Below, piece by piece: positions 31,313-44,031 of a stretch of DNA of 64,000 nt (positions are counted from its first letter, which is position 1; the number at the start of each line of letters is the position of its first letter). Origin of the DNA: Xanthobacteraceae bacterium (lineage in GTDB: Bacteria; Pseudomonadota; Alphaproteobacteria; Rhizobiales; Xanthobacteraceae); NCBI GenBank assembly GCA_029266425.1, contig JAQSWY010000008.1:1-64000 (forward strand), given 5' to 3'. The notes below the pieces were generated by a model. The model made no database searches, was not told where the DNA came from, and worked only from the letters and a program-made list of their open reading frames with translations. A program made the position numbers and the translations under genes.

Positions 31313-33712
31313 ATGTCAAACTTGCTGTCCACCGATCCAAAACGTCCATCAGCCCGCTCCTTCAGCGGCGACGCGACGACGCCAGAACTGAATACTATGA
31401 ACGTCGCGGCCGCTCTGGTGACGGCCGCGATAATCCTGGGTGCTCTGTATTACGGCCGCGACGTTCTCTTGCCGCTCGCCATCGCATTCCTCATTACCTT
31501 CGCCCTCAACCCTCCGGTTAACTGGCTCAGCCGGCTTGGCCTGCCGAGGGTCGTTTCGACGAGCCTGGTCATGTTGACGCTCGTGTGCGCTCTTGCGGGG
31601 TTGGCCGTCGTTCTCGGAGCGCAGGTCCGGTCTCTGGCCGTTGAATTGCCGACCTATCAATCGACGATGCTGACGAAGCTGGCCGATCTGCGCGAGAACC
31701 TGAAGGCACCGGGAATCTTTGACGGCGCGTTGAAAACCGCCGAGCGCGTGCTGAAGGAAATTGAGCCAGAGGACAGCCACCCCGCCGAGGCCCCGGCTCC
31801 ACAACGTGTCGAAGTCGTACCCACGCAGCAAACACCGTTCGAACAGGTGTTGAGCTGGCTCACACGATCTGCGGAGCCGCTGGCAACCGCCGGCATCATC
31901 TTTATCCTGGTCTTCCTCGCGCTGCTGGATCGCCGCAGCATTCGCGATCGTTTCCTTCGCCTATTGGGCGGCAACTTCCATCGTTCGACAGATGCGATGC
32001 AGGAGGCAGGCGCGCGCATCAGCCGCTATCTGCTGATGCAGTTGCTCGTGAACTTCAGCTACGGCATTCCGATGGCCGTCGGCCTGTGGATGATCGGCGT
32101 ACCTGGCGCTCTGTTGTGGGGCGCCGTCGCCGCCGCCATGCGTTTCGTCCCCTACGTCGGACCGCTGATCGCCTCGATCTTCCCGATCGCGCTTGCGTTT
32201 GCGGTGGACAGCGGCTGGAGCATGCTGGTCTGGACCGTGGCGCTAATCGTCGTACTGGAACTGATCAGCAACAACATCGTCGAACCGCTCGTCTATGGCT
32301 CGAGCACGGGGCTATCAGCCCTGTCGCTGATCGTCTCAGCGATATTGTGGACCGCGCTTTGGGGGCCCGTCGGACTGATCCTGTCCACCCCTCTGACGGT
32401 GTGCCTGCTTGTGCTCGGTCGAAACCTGCCGCAGCTGCGATTTCTTGAAATCCTGCTGGGATCGACGCCTGCGCTTGACGTTCCGACCCGCGTCTATCAG
32501 CGGCTCATTGCGAACGATGCCGATGAGGCTGTCGAGATTTCGAACACCGAGATCGAAAAGTCGTCGCTTATCGCATTTTACGACCGGGTCGGCATTGAGG
32601 TGCTCCGGTTGGCAAGCGAGGAGCATTACCGCAATGCGAGCGCCGAACACCGCCTGCGTCTGGCAAACGGCATGGACACGCTGCTCGACGAACTCAGAGA
32701 ACAATACCCTCTCCCCCTGAGCCAGGAAGTGGGGCCAGCGGTCTTCTGTCTTGGAGGAAAGTGGGAGATTGATGCGATGGGCGGCGAAATGCTGGCTCAT
32801 GCGCTCACCGTCGAGGGGATCGTTGCAGTATCCCTGCCCGCCGCAACCATGACCGTTGATTATGTTGCCAATCTGGATCTCCAGGGCGCGAACATCGTCT
32901 GCCTCAGCTATTTCAGCCCCCGCCCAGCCATATCCGCGCGTCATGCGTGCCAGCGACTTCGCCGACGCTGGCCAAAGCTGCGCATCGTCCTGGCGCTATG
33001 GAACGCCCCGCCGGAACTCCTGGCGAACGAGGCTCTTGAAGGACTTCGAGCAGACACGGTGGTGACCTCGATAGAGGAAGCCGTCCGGCGCATTCACCGC
33101 ATCGTCGATCCAGAACAAGCAAATGCATCGCAAATGGCCGCGCTTCCCGCCAATGACGCGAAGCGTGTGGATGCGTTGAACGCCACCGGCGTCCTTGAGG
33201 GCCACAAGCGCGAAGCGCTTGATGCGCTCGCCAAGCGCGCCGCCGACGTATTCGATACGGGAGCCGCAGTCATCTCCACCATACACGAGGATCAGGAGTA
33301 TTTCGTTGGTCAAAGCGGCAAACTACCAAACGCCATTACCGATGAGGTCGGCGCGCTGCTGCCCATGACCCGAAACGACGCGATCTGCAATCACGTCGTG
33401 GCTGGCGAGGAGACACTGGTAGTTCCGGATATTGAGCGCGACCCGCGCTTTGCCGACAACGAAACGATCAAACGGTGGGACGTCCGGTTTTATGCTGGTG
33501 CACCGCTGCGCTCAGCCGACGGGTTGATATTTGGAGCGCTCTGCATTCTCGATCCCGAGCCGCGTACGTTGGAGGGCAACGAAATCAAGTTGCTTGAGTC
33601 GATGGCAGCCGACGTCGTCGCCGCCATCACAGATAGTAACTCACTAGGCGACACGTCGAAAAATTCGGAACCAGACTCCCTATCTGCAATCCTCGGGGTG
33701 CCGGCCCGATAG
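31313..33712 (+). CDS. AI-2E-family membrane protein fused to B12-like and GAF domains
   Basis: The 799-residue protein has three parts. Residues about 25-385 form the AI-2E/PerM transporter fold (LLPLAIAFLITFALNPPVNW, RFVPYVGPLIASIFPIALAF, WGPVGLILSTPLTVCL). Residues about 475-595 look like a degenerate cobalamin-binding domain (FCLGGKWEIDAMGGEML, then VEGIVAVSLP). The histidine of the B12 motif DxHxxG is replaced by Met, so cobalamin binding by that residue is not expected. Residues about 636-785 are a GAF domain (GAAVISTIHEDQEYFVGQSG and AGAPLRSADGLIFGALCILD). The start at 31313 follows GTGAGGC. The combination suggests a membrane transporter or permease gated or sensed by cytoplasmic ligand domains. 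The function is not known. Confidence 0.8.
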   Translation: MSNLLSTDPKRPSARSFSGDATTPELNTMNVAAALVTAAIILGALYYGRDVLLPLAIAFLITFALNPPVNWLSRLGLPRVVSTSLVMLTLVCALAGLAVVLGAQVRSLAVELPTYQSTMLTKLADLRENLKAPGIFDGALKTAERVLKEIEPEDSHPAEAPAPQRVEVVPTQQTPFEQVLSWLTRSAEPLATAGIIFILVFLALLDRRSIRDRFLRLLGGNFHRSTDAMQEAGARISRYLLMQLLVNFSYGIPMAVGLWMIGVPGALLWGAVAAAMRFVPYVGPLIASIFPIALAFAVDSGWSMLVWTVALIVVLELISNNIVEPLVYGSSTGLSALSLIVSAILWTALWGPVGLILSTPLTVCLLVLGRNLPQLRFLEILLGSTPALDVPTRVYQRLIANDADEAVEISNTEIEKSSLIAFYDRVGIEVLRLASEEHYRNASAEHRLRLANGMDTLLDELREQYPLPLSQEVGPAVFCLGGKWEIDAMGGEMLAHALTVEGIVAVSLPAATMTVDYVANLDLQGANIVCLSYFSPRPAISARHACQRLRRRWPKLRIVLALWNAPPELLANEALEGLRADTVVTSIEEAVRRIHRIVDPEQANASQMAALPANDAKRVDALNATGVLEGHKREALDALAKRAADVFDTGAAVISTIHEDQEYFVGQSGKLPNAITDEVGALLPMTRNDAICNHVVAGEETLVVPDIERDPRFADNETIKRWDVRFYAGAPLRSADGLIFGALCILDPEPRTLEGNEIKLLESMAADVVAAITDSNSLGDTSKNSEPDSLSAILGVPAR

Positions 33713-34384
33713 AGGTGAATACCGCACCGGGAGGGTGACAGACGCCAGCGCGATCCTCACTCTGGCGAGACCGCCGCCGGTCACACCTGCTGAGCCGCTT
33801 TTTTTGCGATGCGCGGTAGATGAGCGGACCCTTAGCTAATCCTCGTCGCTCGCCTACCCCATCCGAGCGGCGCGCAGGCGGACAGTGCGTTCGGAGTGAA
33901 GCGCGGGCCTCGCGCTCTCGCCGGCTTTAGCCGTTTCGGTGGCCTCAGCGAGGCTGGTCTTGATGCCAGGATCTGGGTTTCGCCTCGGCGGCTCTTTGAA
34001 CGAACTCGATACAATGGCCTCCTTTGCAGTGATGCGTTTTCATCGCACCCTGCAAAGGCGTTTGCCCGCGTGCCTTTCACCTCGGACGACCGTGCCGACC
34101 TCAAAAGGTCACCGCCCGAACGCTCATCCTGCAGTGCAGTCTCTTCCGAGGCTACCGCGATTCTCGCGCGCGCTTTGCGTGAGGACGTGATCCCCGGCGC
34201 GTCGTTCGACTTCCGTGTCGACGGGGACGCCATCGTGACTCGCCATCCGAATGAAAGGAACGGCGAGTATTGCGCCCAGCACGCCATCGATCCCCTTACC
34301 GGTTCCCCCGCGGCCTACGGGTGAGGTTGTATTTGCCGGGGTGCGGCGCCACCAGATAACCAATTGAATTCATTGATAAAAGAG
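33713..34384. other. Long intergenic region, no convincing gene
   Basis: Frames of 140-150 codons exist on both strands between 33832 and 34324. Neither has a ribosome site or a family resemblance, and they overlap each other, which suggests chance openness in GC-rich DNA. A T-run near 33799-33806 follows the AI-2E gene but is not preceded by a strong stem. Confidence 0.4.
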
Positions 34385-34476
34385 TGGCGGAGACGGAGGG
34401 ATTCGAACCCTCGAGACCCTTTTGGGGGTCTGCTCATTTAGCAAACGAGTGCCTTCAGCCTCTCGGCCACGTCTCC
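34385..34476 (-). tRNA. tRNA-Ser (anticodon GCU)
   Basis: Read on the minus strand it starts GGAGACGTGGCCGAGAGG and ends with the encoded CCA. The acceptor arms GGAGACG and CGTCTCC pair perfectly. The anticodon loop reads TTTGCTAAA, giving GCU for Ser codons AGC/AGU. The long variable arm (AGACCC...GGGTCT) is typical of tRNA-Ser. Length is 92 bases with CCA. Confidence 0.97.
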
Positions 34477-34579
34477 AGCCGCGCAGGCACGGCGGCGACC
34501 TGTCTAGGTTTCAAGCCCCGCGCGGTCAAGGGCTCTGTTACGATCCGGCCACACGCATTCCCACTTGAATGAACCGGCG

Positions 34580-35344
34580 TCAGTCGAGATGCCACAGCAA
34601 GGCGGCCGCCGCGGCGAACTCGCGCCGGCGCGCCTCGCGGCGGGCGCCGGCTTCGGCATCAAGGCCCCAGAGCTCGATCTGATGGTCCTCGTCGACGTGG
34701 GCGGCGGTCCAGGCCGCTTCCTCGTCGAGCGCACCCAGCCACACCCCCAGCGCCAGCAGCGCCGAGCCGGCGAGCGCCGTCATCGAGGCCAGCGCTGCGA
34801 GGCGCAGCGCGTCCTGCGGCAGCGCGGCGCGCACCGCGGCAACCGAACCCGCAGGCTGCTCGACATACCGGATGCCTTCGCTCAGCACGAAACGCGCGCC
34901 GAGGCGCTCGCGCATGAAATCGAGCACGGGATCCCAGTGTGCCGCCTGCCGGGCGACCAGGCTCGACGGCCCCTCGGCCCGATAGAAGAGCAGGTCCGAG
35001 CCGGCATATTTGACGATCTCCTCCGCGGTCTCCTCGATCCGCGCGGCGACGCCGTCGCGCGCGGAATTGACGAGGCGCGTCAGCGGCATGCTCATCGGCT
35101 CGATGAATTCGCCCTGGCTCGCCCACTCCGCCGCCAATGCCTCTGCGAGCGCGGCCATCGGCACCGCCAGCACCGCACGCGAGGGCGTCCGCACCGGCCG
35201 GCCGTCGAGCATGACGCCATGCCCACCCTCGACGGGCGCAGTGGCGACCGTCTTGTAGAATCGCTTTGCCCGCGGCATCTGGCCGGCACCGCGCGCGGCG
35301 CGAACCGGATCCGGCATATCGTCGCGCGGCTCGTCTCCTGCCAT
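34580..35344 (-). CDS. ATP12-family F1-ATPase assembly chaperone
   Basis: The 254-residue protein is the alphaproteobacterial homologue of ATP12, the chaperone for the F1-ATPase alpha subunit. Recognisable stretches are RFYKTVATAPVEGGHGVMLD, GRPVRTPSRAVLAVP, LAAEWASQGEFIEPMSMPL and LLFYRAEGPSSLVARQAAHW. It acts in the cytoplasm during ATP synthase assembly. The ATG overlaps the TGA of the HAD gene upstream (ATGA), so it is the second gene of that operon. ATP12 after a HAD phosphatase is a common gene order in this order of bacteria. Confidence 0.9.
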   Translation of the reverse strand: MAGDEPRDDMPDPVRAARGAGQMPRAKRFYKTVATAPVEGGHGVMLDGRPVRTPSRAVLAVPMAALAEALAAEWASQGEFIEPMSMPLTRLVNSARDGVAARIEETAEEIVKYAGSDLLFYRAEGPSSLVARQAAHWDPVLDFMRERLGARFVLSEGIRYVEQPAGSVAAVRAALPQDALRLAALASMTALAGSALLALGVWLGALDEEAAWTAAHVDEDHQIELWGLDAEAGARREARRREFAAAAALLWHLD

Positions 35345-36030
35345 CAGGCGAACTCCGTCCACAATTCGTCGAGCACGACCGGCAGTTCCCCGGCATCCTC
35401 GACTAGGCGCTCGGCGCCGGAGGCAAGCAGCACGTCGCGGGAATGATAGCCCCAGGTGACGCCGACTGCCCGCGCGCCGGCGGTGCGCGCCATCGTCATG
35501 TCGAAACTGGTGTCGCCGATCACTATGGTATCCAGCGGCGCGGCGCCGGTCTCAGCCATGGCCCGCAGCACCATCTCCGGATGCGGCTTGGAGGGTGCGT
35601 CGTCCGCGGTCTGGATCGTGATGAAATGATCGGTCAGGCCGTGATGCGCCAGCACCGCCCGGGCACCGCGCTGCGACTTGCCGGTCGCCATGCCGATCAG
35701 CACATCCTCGCGGCGCGCCAGCGCTGCGATGAGTTCGGCGATGCCGGGGTAGAGCGGCTCGCGGAAGCCCGGCTCGGTGCGCAGCGTGCGAAACGCGGCG
35801 CGATAGAGGTCCGCCAGTTCCTCGGCGGGAAAGGCGGGATCCTCGCCGCCGATCCGGCGCATCGCCTCGGTCAGCGAGAGGCCGACAATGCCGAGGACAG
35901 CCTCGCGCGCCGGCGCGGCGAGACCCGCGCCGGCAAAGGCGCGGGCCATCGCCTCGAGGATGACATGCTGGCTGTCGACGAGCGTGCCGTCGCAATCGAA
36001 CAGGACGAGCTTCACCGTCGCATCACTCAA
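35344..36030 (-). CDS. HAD-superfamily phosphatase (Gph-like)
   Basis: The 228-residue enzyme is a haloacid-dehalogenase-type phosphatase with a helical cap. Its motifs are LVLFDCDGTLVDSQ (nucleophile Asp and second Asp), MATGKSQRG (Thr and Lys region), KPHPEMVLRAM and VIGDTSFDMTMARTAG (terminal acidic pair). It is close to the phosphoglycolate phosphatase group; the substrate is not certain. The start at 36030 is the only one preserving the nucleophile motif at residue 12. It leads the operon with ATP12. A tRNA-Val gene is 10 bases upstream in the same orientation. Confidence 0.87.
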   Translation of the reverse strand: MSDATVKLVLFDCDGTLVDSQHVILEAMARAFAGAGLAAPAREAVLGIVGLSLTEAMRRIGGEDPAFPAEELADLYRAAFRTLRTEPGFREPLYPGIAELIAALARREDVLIGMATGKSQRGARAVLAHHGLTDHFITIQTADDAPSKPHPEMVLRAMAETGAAPLDTIVIGDTSFDMTMARTAGARAVGVTWGYHSRDVLLASGAERLVEDAGELPVVLDELWTEFA

Positions 36031-36040
36031 GCCAGGAATA

Positions 36041-36116
36041 TGGTGGGCGGTGACGGGCTCGAACCGCCGACCCTCTCGGTGTAAACGAGATGCTCTACCA
36101 ACTGAGCTAACCGCCC
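36041..36116 (-). tRNA. tRNA-Val (anticodon UAC)
   Basis: On the minus strand it reads GGGCGGTTAGCTCAGTTGGT at the 5' end and ends ACCA. The acceptor GGGCGGT pairs with ACCGCCC. The anticodon loop TTTACAC gives UAC, valine. T-loop GGTTCGAGCCC is canonical. The CCA is encoded. 76 bases. Confidence 0.97.
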
Positions 36117-36349
36117 GCAGACTGGCCGGGCTCGGCTATGACGGCAATCCATGAACATGGCACGGCGCCGACCGGCCGATCCCGACCGGAACGCTTTAAC
36201 CCTTTGCGGGGAAGCGGAGCAAGATCAAACGCGCGGCACCGACAAACGGAGCTTGGAGCCGGGCGGGATCCGCCCTGCCCCGGTCGCCGCAGACGCCCCG
36301 CCCGACCCTTCGGGGGCGAGAGCGCGCGGCCGACCGGAGGCGGCAGCAA

Positions 36350-36628
36350 TCAGCCGTTGACGATGTCCTTCAGGCCCTTGCCGGGCGTGAACTTCGGCGC
36401 CTTGGAGGCTTCGATCTTCACCGGCTTGCCGGTGCGCGGATTGCGGCCTTCGCGCGCGGCGCGCTTCACGACCGAAAAGCTGCCGAAGCCGATGAGCTTC
36501 ACCTCGTCGCCCGCCTTCAGCGAAGCGGCGATGGCGTCGAAGGTCGCGTCCACGGCAGCCGCAGCCGCCGCCTTCGTCAGCTTGGCCTGCTCAGCCACCG
36601 CGGCGACGAGTTCGTTCTTCGTGGTCAT
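36350..36628 (-). CDS. hupB: Nucleoid protein HU (HU-beta type)
   Basis: The 92-residue protein is HU: MTTKNELVAAVAEQAKLTKA, then IGFGSFSVVKRAAREGRNPR and TGKPVKIEASKAPKFTPGKG, the DNA-binding arms. It compacts the nucleoid and bends DNA. The ATG at 36628 is taken over one at 36655 because the HU fold starts at MTTKNEL. It lies downstream of lon in the same direction, with its own upstream region holding the two hairpins that follow lon, so it is probably expressed from its own promoter. Confidence 0.95.
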   Translation of the reverse strand: MTTKNELVAAVAEQAKLTKAAAAAAVDATFDAIAASLKAGDEVKLIGFGSFSVVKRAAREGRNPRTGKPVKIEASKAPKFTPGKGLKDIVNG

Positions 36629-36864
36629 CTGACCGTCCTTCCCTTTACATTGCACAAGAATCGTCGGCTGGGTGCACCGACGACGGGCGGGAAGCTTCCC
36701 CCAAATTGCGGCGATTGCAAGCGTGACCGGCCGAAAACCCGCACAAATACACGATTTCCGGCGGTATTACGGTATTTTGATACCAACCCTATGACGATTG
36801 ATGACCGCCTTGAAAATGGGCGCCGGCGAAGGTGCGGCAGGCGGCCTTCCCAAGCGGAAACAAA

Positions 36865-36930
36865 AATGCCCGGGCGATGCCCGGGCATTCGTTGGAAATA
36901 CTGCGAATCGGGGCGCCCAAAGGCGCCCCG
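36865..36930 (-). terminator. lon terminator: two tandem perfect hairpins
   Basis: Just after the lon stop (minus strand) a 9-bp stem CGGGGCGCC-CAAA-GGCGCCCCG lies at 36909-36930. The second is an 11-bp perfect stem AATGCCCGGGC-GAT-GCCCGGGCATT at 36865-36889, followed in the reading direction by a U-run (A's at 36862-36866 on the plus strand). The second is a strong intrinsic terminator. Confidence 0.9.
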
Positions 36931-36936
36931 TAGAGC

Positions 36937-39381
<2,445 letters not shown>

Positions 39382-39645
39382 GGCTCAATCCTTTCTGTTG
39401 GCGACCGACCCGCCCCGGCGCAAGCGCGCAGAGGGGCGAGCCGTGCCGCAAGGCGGCCGGTTGCGAACGGATATCGTTGTGCTGGGAGCGGAACGGGCCG
39501 CGCGAGGCACCTCGATCCGGTCGGGGACCGTTGGTTGAATTTCAAATGGCGAGCCGTAACGGCTCCGTCAAGATGTTCCGAGGCCGCCAGGGCCGGGCGA
39601 TCTCGCCCGGCCGCAGCCGTTGGCGCACCTTGTTCTGGTGCGCCC

Positions 39646-40914
<1,269 letters not shown>

Positions 40915-41289
40915 GCGTCTCTCCGTCGCTCGACGGGTCGGGGCATCCGCCCGAACCGCCTCAGTTCCGAGGCCGCCGCGGGCCTCCTTGATTGGAGAGC
41001 GCGACGGACCGTCTGGGCCGTCAGGAGGGGCGACCTGGGGTCGAACCGTGCCCGCCTAGCCAAGCATGCTAGGAACGGCTCGATCAAGAAGGCATTAACG
41101 TCATCCCTCGCTTTTCACGAGGGCGCATCATGCCCTGTCAACACCCTGTCACACCTCCTGCCGAAGATTCACTCCAGAAGCCATGCAAGCGCGATACCGC
41201 ACCGCACGCAAGTGCGCGCGACGAACCGCCGCCGCTTCACCGTTCATATAGGGAATGGGCGTGACTTCGAAAACACGCCCACGAGAGCG
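40915..41289. other. clpP-clpX intergenic region with one hairpin
   Basis: No gene. The stretch includes CCCTCG-CTTTTCA-CGAGGG at 41106-41124, a six-base-arm hairpin that could attenuate or end clpP transcription but lacks a U-run. A TTGACA on the minus strand (41136-41141) might belong to a clpX promoter, without a convincing -10 box. Confidence 0.45.
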
Positions 41290-41925
41290 TCACGCCTTGC
41301 CCGCCGGGTCGTCCGAGGGGCGCTTGTCGATGACGCTATCAATCAGTCCGAAGGACTTTGCAGCCTCCGACGTCATGAAATTGTCGCGCTCCAGCGCGTC
41401 TTCCACCGAGTTCAACGGCTGGCCGGTGTGCTTCACATAGATTTCATTGAGCCGACGCTTCAGGCTTTCGACTTCCTTGGCGTGGATCAGGATGTCCGTC
41501 ACCTGGCCCTGATAGCCGCCGGACGGCTGGTGCACCATGATTCGGGCGTTCGGCAGCGCGAAACGCATCCCGGCTTCCCCCGCGGTCAGCAGCAGCGAGC
41601 CCATGGAGGCGGCCTGTCCGACGCACAGCGTCGAGACCGCCGGCTTGATGAACTGCATGGTGTCGTAGATCGCGAGCCCCGACGTCACCACCCCGCCAGG
41701 GGAGTTGATGTACATCGAGATTTCCTTCTTCGGATTCTCCGCCTCGAGGAACAGCAGCTGCGCGACCATCAGGGTCGACATGTTGTCCTCGACCGCTCCG
41801 GTCAGGAAGATGATGCGCTCCTTCAGAAGGCGCGAGTAGATGTCATAGGAGCGCTCGCCCCGGTTGGTCTGCTCGACCACCATGGGGACGAGGTAGTTCA
41901 TATAGGTGTCGACAGGGTCACGCAT
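41290..41925 (-). CDS. clpP: ATP-dependent Clp protease proteolytic subunit
   Basis: The 211-residue serine protease forms the tetradecameric chamber that works with ClpX. The catalytic triad is represented by [11 protein letters not shown] (Ser), [15 protein letters not shown] (His) and the Asp near [17 protein letters not shown]. Family marks are [25 protein letters not shown] start ([20 protein letters not shown]) and [19 protein letters not shown]. The ATG at 41925 gives the usual length; a longer open frame to 42051 is not needed. Upstream is a GC-rich repeat and then tig. Confidence 0.97.
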   Translation of the reverse strand: MRDPVDTYMNYLVPMVVEQTNRGERSYDIYSRLLKERIIFLTGAVEDNMSTLMVAQLLFLEAENPKKEISMYINSPGGVVTSGLAIYDTMQFIKPAVSTLCVGQAASMGSLLLTAGEAGMRFALPNARIMVHQPSGGYQGQVTDILIHAKEVESLKRRLNEIYVKHTGQPLNSVEDALERDNFMTSEAAKSFGLIDSVIDKRPSDDPAGKA

Positions 41926-42063
41926 CTTCCGATCCTCGGCGGGCCGGGAAACCCCGTGCCCGCGAATCCAATCCCGCCCCAACATAAGGGGAAAGTGCGC
42001 TCCCGCTAGGGTGGATAGGGCAAAAACCCGAACCATCCTGCCCCGTCTCACCTCCCCTGCGTG

Positions 42064-42157
42064 CCGTCATACCGGCCGCAGCGGAGCGGAGAGCCGGGAA
42101 CGCTCTCCAGTTTTTCCAAGATCCCGGATCGACCTACCGGCCATTCCGGGACGACGT
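42064..42157. repeat. Dispersed-type GC palindromic sequence downstream of tig
   Basis: The stretch CCGTCATACCGGCC ... GCCGGGAACGCTCTCC ... CCATTCCGGGACGACG has the appearance of the extragenic repeats found between rhizobial genes, with interrupted inverted arms. No second copy was found in this window, so the call rests on resemblance. Confidence 0.35.
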
Positions 42158-42174
42158 CTCGACGATGGCGCGGC

Positions 42175-43527
42175 TCACGCCGCCTTGACGTCCTCGTCCT
42201 CAGCGTAGAGCTCCTCGCGGGTGACGGGCTTTTCCGCAACCTTGGCGAGCTCCAGCAGGAAGTCGACCACCTTCTCCTCGAACAGCGGCGCGCGCAGCGT
42301 GGCGAGCGCCTGCGGGTTCTGGCGGTAATATTCCCACACCTGCTGTTCCTGGCCGGGGAACTGGCGAGCACGCTCGACGACCGCGCGGCTCACTTCGTCC
42401 TCGCTGACCTGGATGTTGTTCTTCTCGCCGATTTCCGCAAGCACCAGGCCGAGGCGCACGCGGCGCTCGGCGATCTTACGGTAGTCGTCGCGGGCCGCCT
42501 CTTCGGTGGTGCCCTCATCCGCGAAGGTCTTCTTCTGGCCGTCCATCTCCGCGGTGACGGAGCCCCAGATGCCGTCGAATTCCTGCTGCGCAAGCGTCGG
42601 CGGCACCTCGAACTGGTGCATGCCGTCCAGCGCATCGAGCAGGCGGCGCTTCACCTTGTTGCGGCTCTGCGCATTGTGCTCCTGGGCGATGCGGCTTTTC
42701 ACCTGCTCCTTGAGCTTCTCGAGGCTTTCCATGCCGAGCGTCTTGGCAAATTCGTCGTCGATGGCGAGCTCGCCCGGCGCCTCGACGGACTTCGCGGTAA
42801 CCTCGAACGAGGCGTCCTTGCCGGCAAGGTTGGGGGCGGCATAGTTCGCCGGGAAGGTGACGTTGACGGTCTTGGTCTCGCCCTCGGCAATACCGACCAG
42901 CTGGTCCTCGAAGCCGGGGATGAAGCTGTTGGAGCCGAGCACCACCTGGATGTCTTCGGCGCTACCGCCCTCGAAGGGCTCGCCCTCCAGCGTGCCGACG
43001 AAGGAGACGGTGACGCGGTCGCCCGTCTCTGCGGCGCCGGTCTTGGCGGCGTAGGGACGATTTGCCTCGGCGATACGGGAGACCGCCTCGTTGACCTCGG
43101 CGTCGGTGACGGCGAGCACCGGCTTTTCCAGCGCGATCGACTTGAAGTCGCCGAGCGTGATGGCCGGCAGCACTTCGAGATTGATGGTGTAGGAGAGGTC
43201 GGCCTTGCCCTCGATGACGTCCTTGACCGCATTCTCGTCCTGCGGCAGCTCGACCTTGGGCTGCATGGCGAGCTTGAGGCCGCGATCCTCGACGATCTGG
43301 GTATTGGCCTCGTTGACCGCCTGGTCGATCACTTCCGCCAGCACCGACTTGCCATAGAGCCGCTTGAGGTGGGCGACCGGCACCTTGCCCGGGCGGAAAC
43401 CATTGATGCGCACGCGATCCTTCATCTCAGCCAGCCGGGCATTGGCCTTGGCGTCGAGTTCGGCGGCGGGAAGCACCACGCGGAATTCGCGCTTCAGCCC
43501 ATCGGCGGAGAGTTCGGTGACCTGCAT
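42175..43527 (-). CDS. tig: Trigger factor (ribosome-associated chaperone/PPIase)
   Basis: The 450-residue protein is trigger factor. The ribosome-binding N-domain has [20 protein letters not shown] (the GFRxGK-P signature). The middle FKBP-type PPIase has [20 protein letters not shown]. The C-terminal helical arms contain [20 protein letters not shown]. It binds nascent chains at the ribosome exit. The ATG at 43527 is in the usual place. It heads the tig-clpP-clpX-lon group and is preceded by tRNA-Leu. Confidence 0.97.
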   Translation of the reverse strand: MQVTELSADGLKREFRVVLPAAELDAKANARLAEMKDRVRINGFRPGKVPVAHLKRLYGKSVLAEVIDQAVNEANTQIVEDRGLKLAMQPKVELPQDENAVKDVIEGKADLSYTINLEVLPAITLGDFKSIALEKPVLAVTDAEVNEAVSRIAEANRPYAAKTGAAETGDRVTVSFVGTLEGEPFEGGSAEDIQVVLGSNSFIPGFEDQLVGIAEGETKTVNVTFPANYAAPNLAGKDASFEVTAKSVEAPGELAIDDEFAKTLGMESLEKLKEQVKSRIAQEHNAQSRNKVKRRLLDALDGMHQFEVPPTLAQQEFDGIWGSVTAEMDGQKKTFADEGTTEEAARDDYRKIAERRVRLGLVLAEIGEKNNIQVSEDEVSRAVVERARQFPGQEQQVWEYYRQNPQALATLRAPLFEEKVVDFLLELAKVAEKPVTREELYAEDEDVKAA

Positions 43528-43648
43528 CGGTATCGGCCTTCGTCTTGTCGCCGCGCGGCGGCTTCATTGTCGGTCGGGAAACGGCAGCGTGACCTGATTC
43601 CCCGGGATTGCGTCGTTCCGCTGGGAGGCAACCGTGCGTTCGGGGACC

Positions 43649-43733
43649 TGGTGCGGGCGGAGGGTTTCGAACCCCCACGACTTTCGTCACGGGAACCTAA
43701 ATCCCGCGCGTCTACCAGTTCCGCCACGCCCGC
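43649..43733 (-). tRNA. tRNA-Leu (anticodon UAG)
   Basis: On the minus strand it begins GCGGGCGTGGCGGAACTGGT and ends CACCA with encoded CCA. Acceptor GCGGGCG pairs with CGCCCGC. The anticodon loop TTTAGGT gives UAG (Leu, CUA codon). A long variable arm (TGACGAAAGTCG) is as expected. 85 bases. Confidence 0.95.
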
Positions 43734-43874
43734 AGACGCACCTTTTGGTCGAGGAACTCCCACGAACCATAGGCGCGCGCACTCATTCCGGGTGCCGCCA
43801 GCCGGGTGCGGGCTTATAGCACGGCCTTGCCGCAGCGCCAGTGGAAAGTGAGCGCGTAAAAGGGTGCCCCGTTT

Positions 43875-43961
43875 CAGCATCCGTCGAGGCCCGCCGTTGC
43901 CGCGCACCTTCGGGATGACGTGGATTTTCACCGGCCACAGGTTGGCCTCGAAGGATGCTCA
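43875..43961. repeat. Dispersed hairpin repeat A, copy 1
   Basis: CAGCATCCGTCGAGGCCC at one end and GGCCTCGAAGGATGCT at the other form the outer arms, with a GCACCTTCGGGATGACG core between them. The same units form complete copies at 53091-53199 and 58707-58815. It lies between tRNA-Leu and the multicopper oxidase-like gene, with no coding sequence. Confidence 0.7.
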
Positions 43962-44031
43962 AACCGAACGCGCTAACCACACAGCAAAACCCCGCCTTGC
44001 GCCTGCCATTGTCGCGCTGGAAAATCCCCTT

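Noticed and set aside
33832..34324. Two opposing frames of about 140-150 codons in the gap before tRNA-Ser
   Set aside because: Neither has a ribosome site or known domain, and they overlap each other on opposite strands; probably chance.
39382..39645. Heat-shock promoter in front of lon
   Set aside because: The stretch contains CTTGCGG and CCCCT-like segments, but their spacing does not fit the sigma-32 consensus.
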